64,000 bases of DNA from Orientallactaga sibirica (taxonomy: Eukaryota > Chordata > Mammalia > Rodentia > Dipodidae): assembly GCA_036365145.1 (NCBI GenBank), contig JAEOAD010002231.1, forward strand, positions 3,451,501 through 3,515,500. Reading direction: 5' to 3'. Each line of letters begins with the position of its first letter. Position 1 is the stretch's first letter. Made by a program: the position numbers and the translations under genes. This document shows, piece after piece, positions 61,447 through 64,000 of the stretch. The notes beneath the pieces are model-generated. The model was not told the DNA's origin. It saw only the letters and a program-made list of their open reading frames with translations, and did no database searches.

Positions 61447-62531
61447 GGAAAGGCTGAGAGTGGACTGTCCCACATATGCCAGGATACACCTATCCATTAA
61501 GTTATAGTAACACTGTCACAATTAAAACTGGCCCCAAATGAGGTCAGTAGCCATGCCTACCTGACTTCTGTCTTAGGATTAGGACCCTCAAGCTCTCTAT
61601 AGCAATGCCAAGGCTGGGGTAGGGGTGCTGTACAGGCTCCCTGTATTACCATACACCAGATAAGCCACAAGGCATTAAAGACTCTTTCTCTAGATCAGTT
61701 GTAGTGAAGGCTGTCATGGTCAGAGCTATTCGATTTAACAAATCAAAATATGATTTTCCTAGTTAAATTTGATTTTCAGGTGAACTATCAATTTTCAATA
61801 AATGTCCAAAATATTTCATAAGACCTTTTTTACTCAAATATTATTTGTTGTTGACATGATATTTGAATTTGAATTTAGCTTTCTGTCTTAGATTTTCTCT
61901 GAAAACCATACTCCCAACACTCTTTGCTCCCTCACAGATTTTAGACAAGATCTAAGGGCACAGATCCCATTGGGAAACTTTAAGAGATAAGGATACCATA
62001 TAGCAATTCCAAAATGGGGGAAGTGTTCCTATGGTGAGATCTTCCATAAAGTACTCTTCAAGGTAGCAAATGGGGCTGTCTTCCTTTTTATCCGTTGGGG
62101 AGAGTGATAAGAAATATGCCATACTAATGTTTACTGGGTTCCCACAATGACCAGCACATTTCATTAGCCCCTGACAGCTTCCCCAATGGTGGTAGTTCAT
62201 GTGGCACTCTGTAGAAGGGCTCAAGGCATGGCTACTTCAGGAACCCTGAGCTGACTTCAAGAGGCCATACTCCCACTCTCTGGGCCACCCTTTCTTTTCT
62301 ATAGAATGGTGGAGTCAAAATATGACTAACCTGAAGGACCCTGGAGCTTGTGAAATCTGGACATCCAATTGTCAAATACCTGTTACCCCAGAACACTGCT
62401 CTGTCTCATTATCACCAAGAGCTGGCTCAAGCTGAATTCACAAGTTGGAACCAAAGACTCAACCCTAACACTATGCATGCACAGTCCCTGGAAGGCAAGG
62501 TTCTCCATCTTGTTTCAGTTTTTTAAGTATT
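61447..62531. other. Intergenic; nothing recognised
   Basis: About 1.1 kb. A 90-codon minus-strand ORF at 61952-62224 has no recognisable motif and no flanking splice or promoter context. Confidence 0.35.
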
Positions 62532-62728
62532 TTATTTTTTTAAAATTTATTTATTTGAGAAATTGAGAAAGAGTCAGAGAAAGAGAATGGGTATGTCAGC
62601 CACTGCAAACAAACTCCAGACACATGCGCCACCTTGTGTATCTGGCTTATGTGGGTTCTGGGGAGTTGAACCTGGGTGCTTTGGCTTTTCAGGCAAGAGC
62701 CTTAACCACTAAGTCATCTTTCCAGCCC
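62532..62728 (-). mobile_element. tRNA-derived SINE, reverse
   Basis: tttatttatttgagaaattg at left and actaagtcatctttccagcc at right. Confidence 0.9.
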
Positions 62729-63511
62729 TTGTTTCAGCTTTGAATAGTCTTGTACCCAGAAGATGCCATAGTGATGATCACTGTAATTCCATGGGAAATC
62801 CACCAATAATTCAAGTGCCTACCAGATGCCGATATCATTTTTGCTTCTCCCATAGCACAGCAGATGAAAAATACATTGTTTGGCTGAAGCAAAAGACCTT
62901 TAGTATATTTACTAGAGTTTTCCATTTGCAACAAGTCAAGTAGGTAAGTCTCATAAAACGTTCTCTACAAAACATTCTTCCCAGTTTAGACTCCCCAAAG
63001 GTCCCTTGCTCACAGTCCACCAAATCCATAACAGAACTACTGGTCTACCAGTACTCCTCAAAGGATGGACAGAGGGACATCTCTTGTCCCCTCCTACCCT
63101 AGCCCATCCTCCAGGCTTCCCACCCATTGAGAGCTGCATCAGTCCACCAAAGAAAGAGAACAACGTGTCCTCCCCAAAATTTAAGGCTTCCAGGTAGCAA
63201 GACGGCACACAAATGGTCATTCTTCAGCATGTAAAAGCAATTCACCCTCACTCCTACAATGGTGTTGGTCAACAATTCAAACAAAAAGGTGCTAGTTTGT
63301 AGTTCCTGAGTTAAAGCCTCCATTGATTAAACTCAAGCAAGAAATGTCTGCTTTAAAAACAAAGGATGGGGCTGCTGCTGTGTTTTCAGGTCTACGGTGG
63401 TAACTGAGGCACCAACTAGCACGTGACCTGGGCCCTCTGCCGTCTACTTATGTCTATCAGTTAGTGGGCAGAAGCTCCAAGCCAATGGGACAGTCAGGAT
63501 AGCACAGGATC
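62729..63511. other. Intergenic; nothing recognised
   Basis: Unique-looking sequence with several overlapping short ORFs on both strands, none with a recognised domain. Confidence 0.35.
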
Positions 63512-63706
63512 ACAACAGTGGCTCTCAAAATGTGGTTCCAAGGCCAGTAGCATCAAGCATTCCTTTCCAGTATAAACTCTTCAGGCCTGCCCCAGATTTA
63601 CTAAGTCAGGAAGTTTGGGGTGGCACCCTGAAATCTGTGTTTTAACAAAGCCTTCACAGGACTCTAACATATTCTAGACTAGATTTAACAACCACTGGTC
63701 TAGTGC
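63512..63706. mobile_element. MER5A-like hAT DNA-transposon remnant
   Basis: agtggctctcaaaatgtggt, cagatttactaagtcaggaa, aatctgtgttttaacaaagc and tttaacaaccactggt follow the order of the MER5A consensus (nonautonomous hAT-Charlie), about 195 bp. Ancient and immobile. Confidence 0.8.
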
Positions 63707-64000
63707 CTTGATCCTCCTCCCTGGCGTTCTGGAATTTTTATCTGTACGTTATAGAAAGAGGAAGCAATGGACAAAAGACGAAGGCCATGTTCTCTCAAGG
63801 TTGCTCATAACCCAGCAACACAACCAAAGGTGACAAAGGTGACAGCAAGGAGGAGGTGGTGTTGTTTTAACCCCAGAAAGTGTAGCCATTCCTTGGCACC
63901 CTCTAGGATGCTGCTTGAGGCTGCATAAGCCTCAGGCCTAGACACCTGACTGTCACAAAGATCCACTGAGCTTTGCAGAAGTGAGCAGCAGTACAGCCAT
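63707..64000. other. Intergenic, window end; nothing recognised
   Basis: Unique-looking sequence to the window edge. Confidence 0.35.

Noticed and set aside
40640..64000. Possible exons of NPNT, the expected 3' neighbour of TBCK in mammals
   Set aside because: I looked for its C-terminal MAM-domain text on the minus strand and found none. The human spacing, as recalled, is larger than the remaining window.

Overview
The window is rodent nuclear DNA. Its interspersed repeats are B1 (7SL-derived), B3, an ID-type element, and many copies of a tRNA-derived SINE whose 5' part reads gctggagagatggcttag. That SINE, together with a B1 subtype containing the segment aggccaccctgagactacat, suggests a dipodoid (jerboa-like) rodent. 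This is a judgement from memory, not a database result. There are no bacterial features, no CRISPR array and no intact mobile-element ORF.

Only one gene can be supported: the 3' end of TBCK on the + strand. Three exons are recognisable: 107-282, 15284-15443 and 39972-40082 with a TGA stop. A short 3'UTR follows, with a poly(A) signal at 40529-40534 and a GT-rich downstream element. The exons join in frame (58 codons + 2 nt; 1 nt + 53 codons; 36 codons + stop). Together they encode about 148 residues, forming the C-terminal rhodanese-like domain. The two introns between them are 15.0 kb and 24.5 kb. The sequence after about 40.6 kb is intergenic, and no second gene was recognised in it.

Layout. 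(1) 0-15.3 kb: TBCK intron with an L1 3' fragment, SINEs, and a recent tandem duplication of about 1.86 kb (4251-7983) whose junction is a chimeric SINE. (2) 14.7-17.4 kb: two minisatellites around exon 15284-15443, one with a 47-bp unit upstream and one with a 33-bp unit downstream. (3) 18.6-23.6 kb: an LTR next to a SINE, then two degenerate L1 3' segments crowded with SINEs. (4) 24-37 kb: intron with old LTRs, two SINE-poor blocks, and an unassigned block with a 140-codon ORF at 33.7 kb. (5) 37-39 kb: an L1 3' end on the minus strand. (6) 40-64 kb: intergenic, with a GATA array of about 540 bp beside a plus-strand L1 3' end, a SINE-poor stretch at 50.5-55.9 kb containing a solo LTR with a 4-bp target duplication, a B1 whose tail became a 180-bp polypurine tract, LTR pairs, L2 pieces and a MER5A-like DNA transposon remnant.

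Most long ORFs in the window are repeat artefacts. I did not find a convincing new biological system. The observations most worth a second look are the SINE-mediated duplication, the splice-site-like minisatellite, the rhodanese-like domain without its cysteine, and the LTR hairpin.
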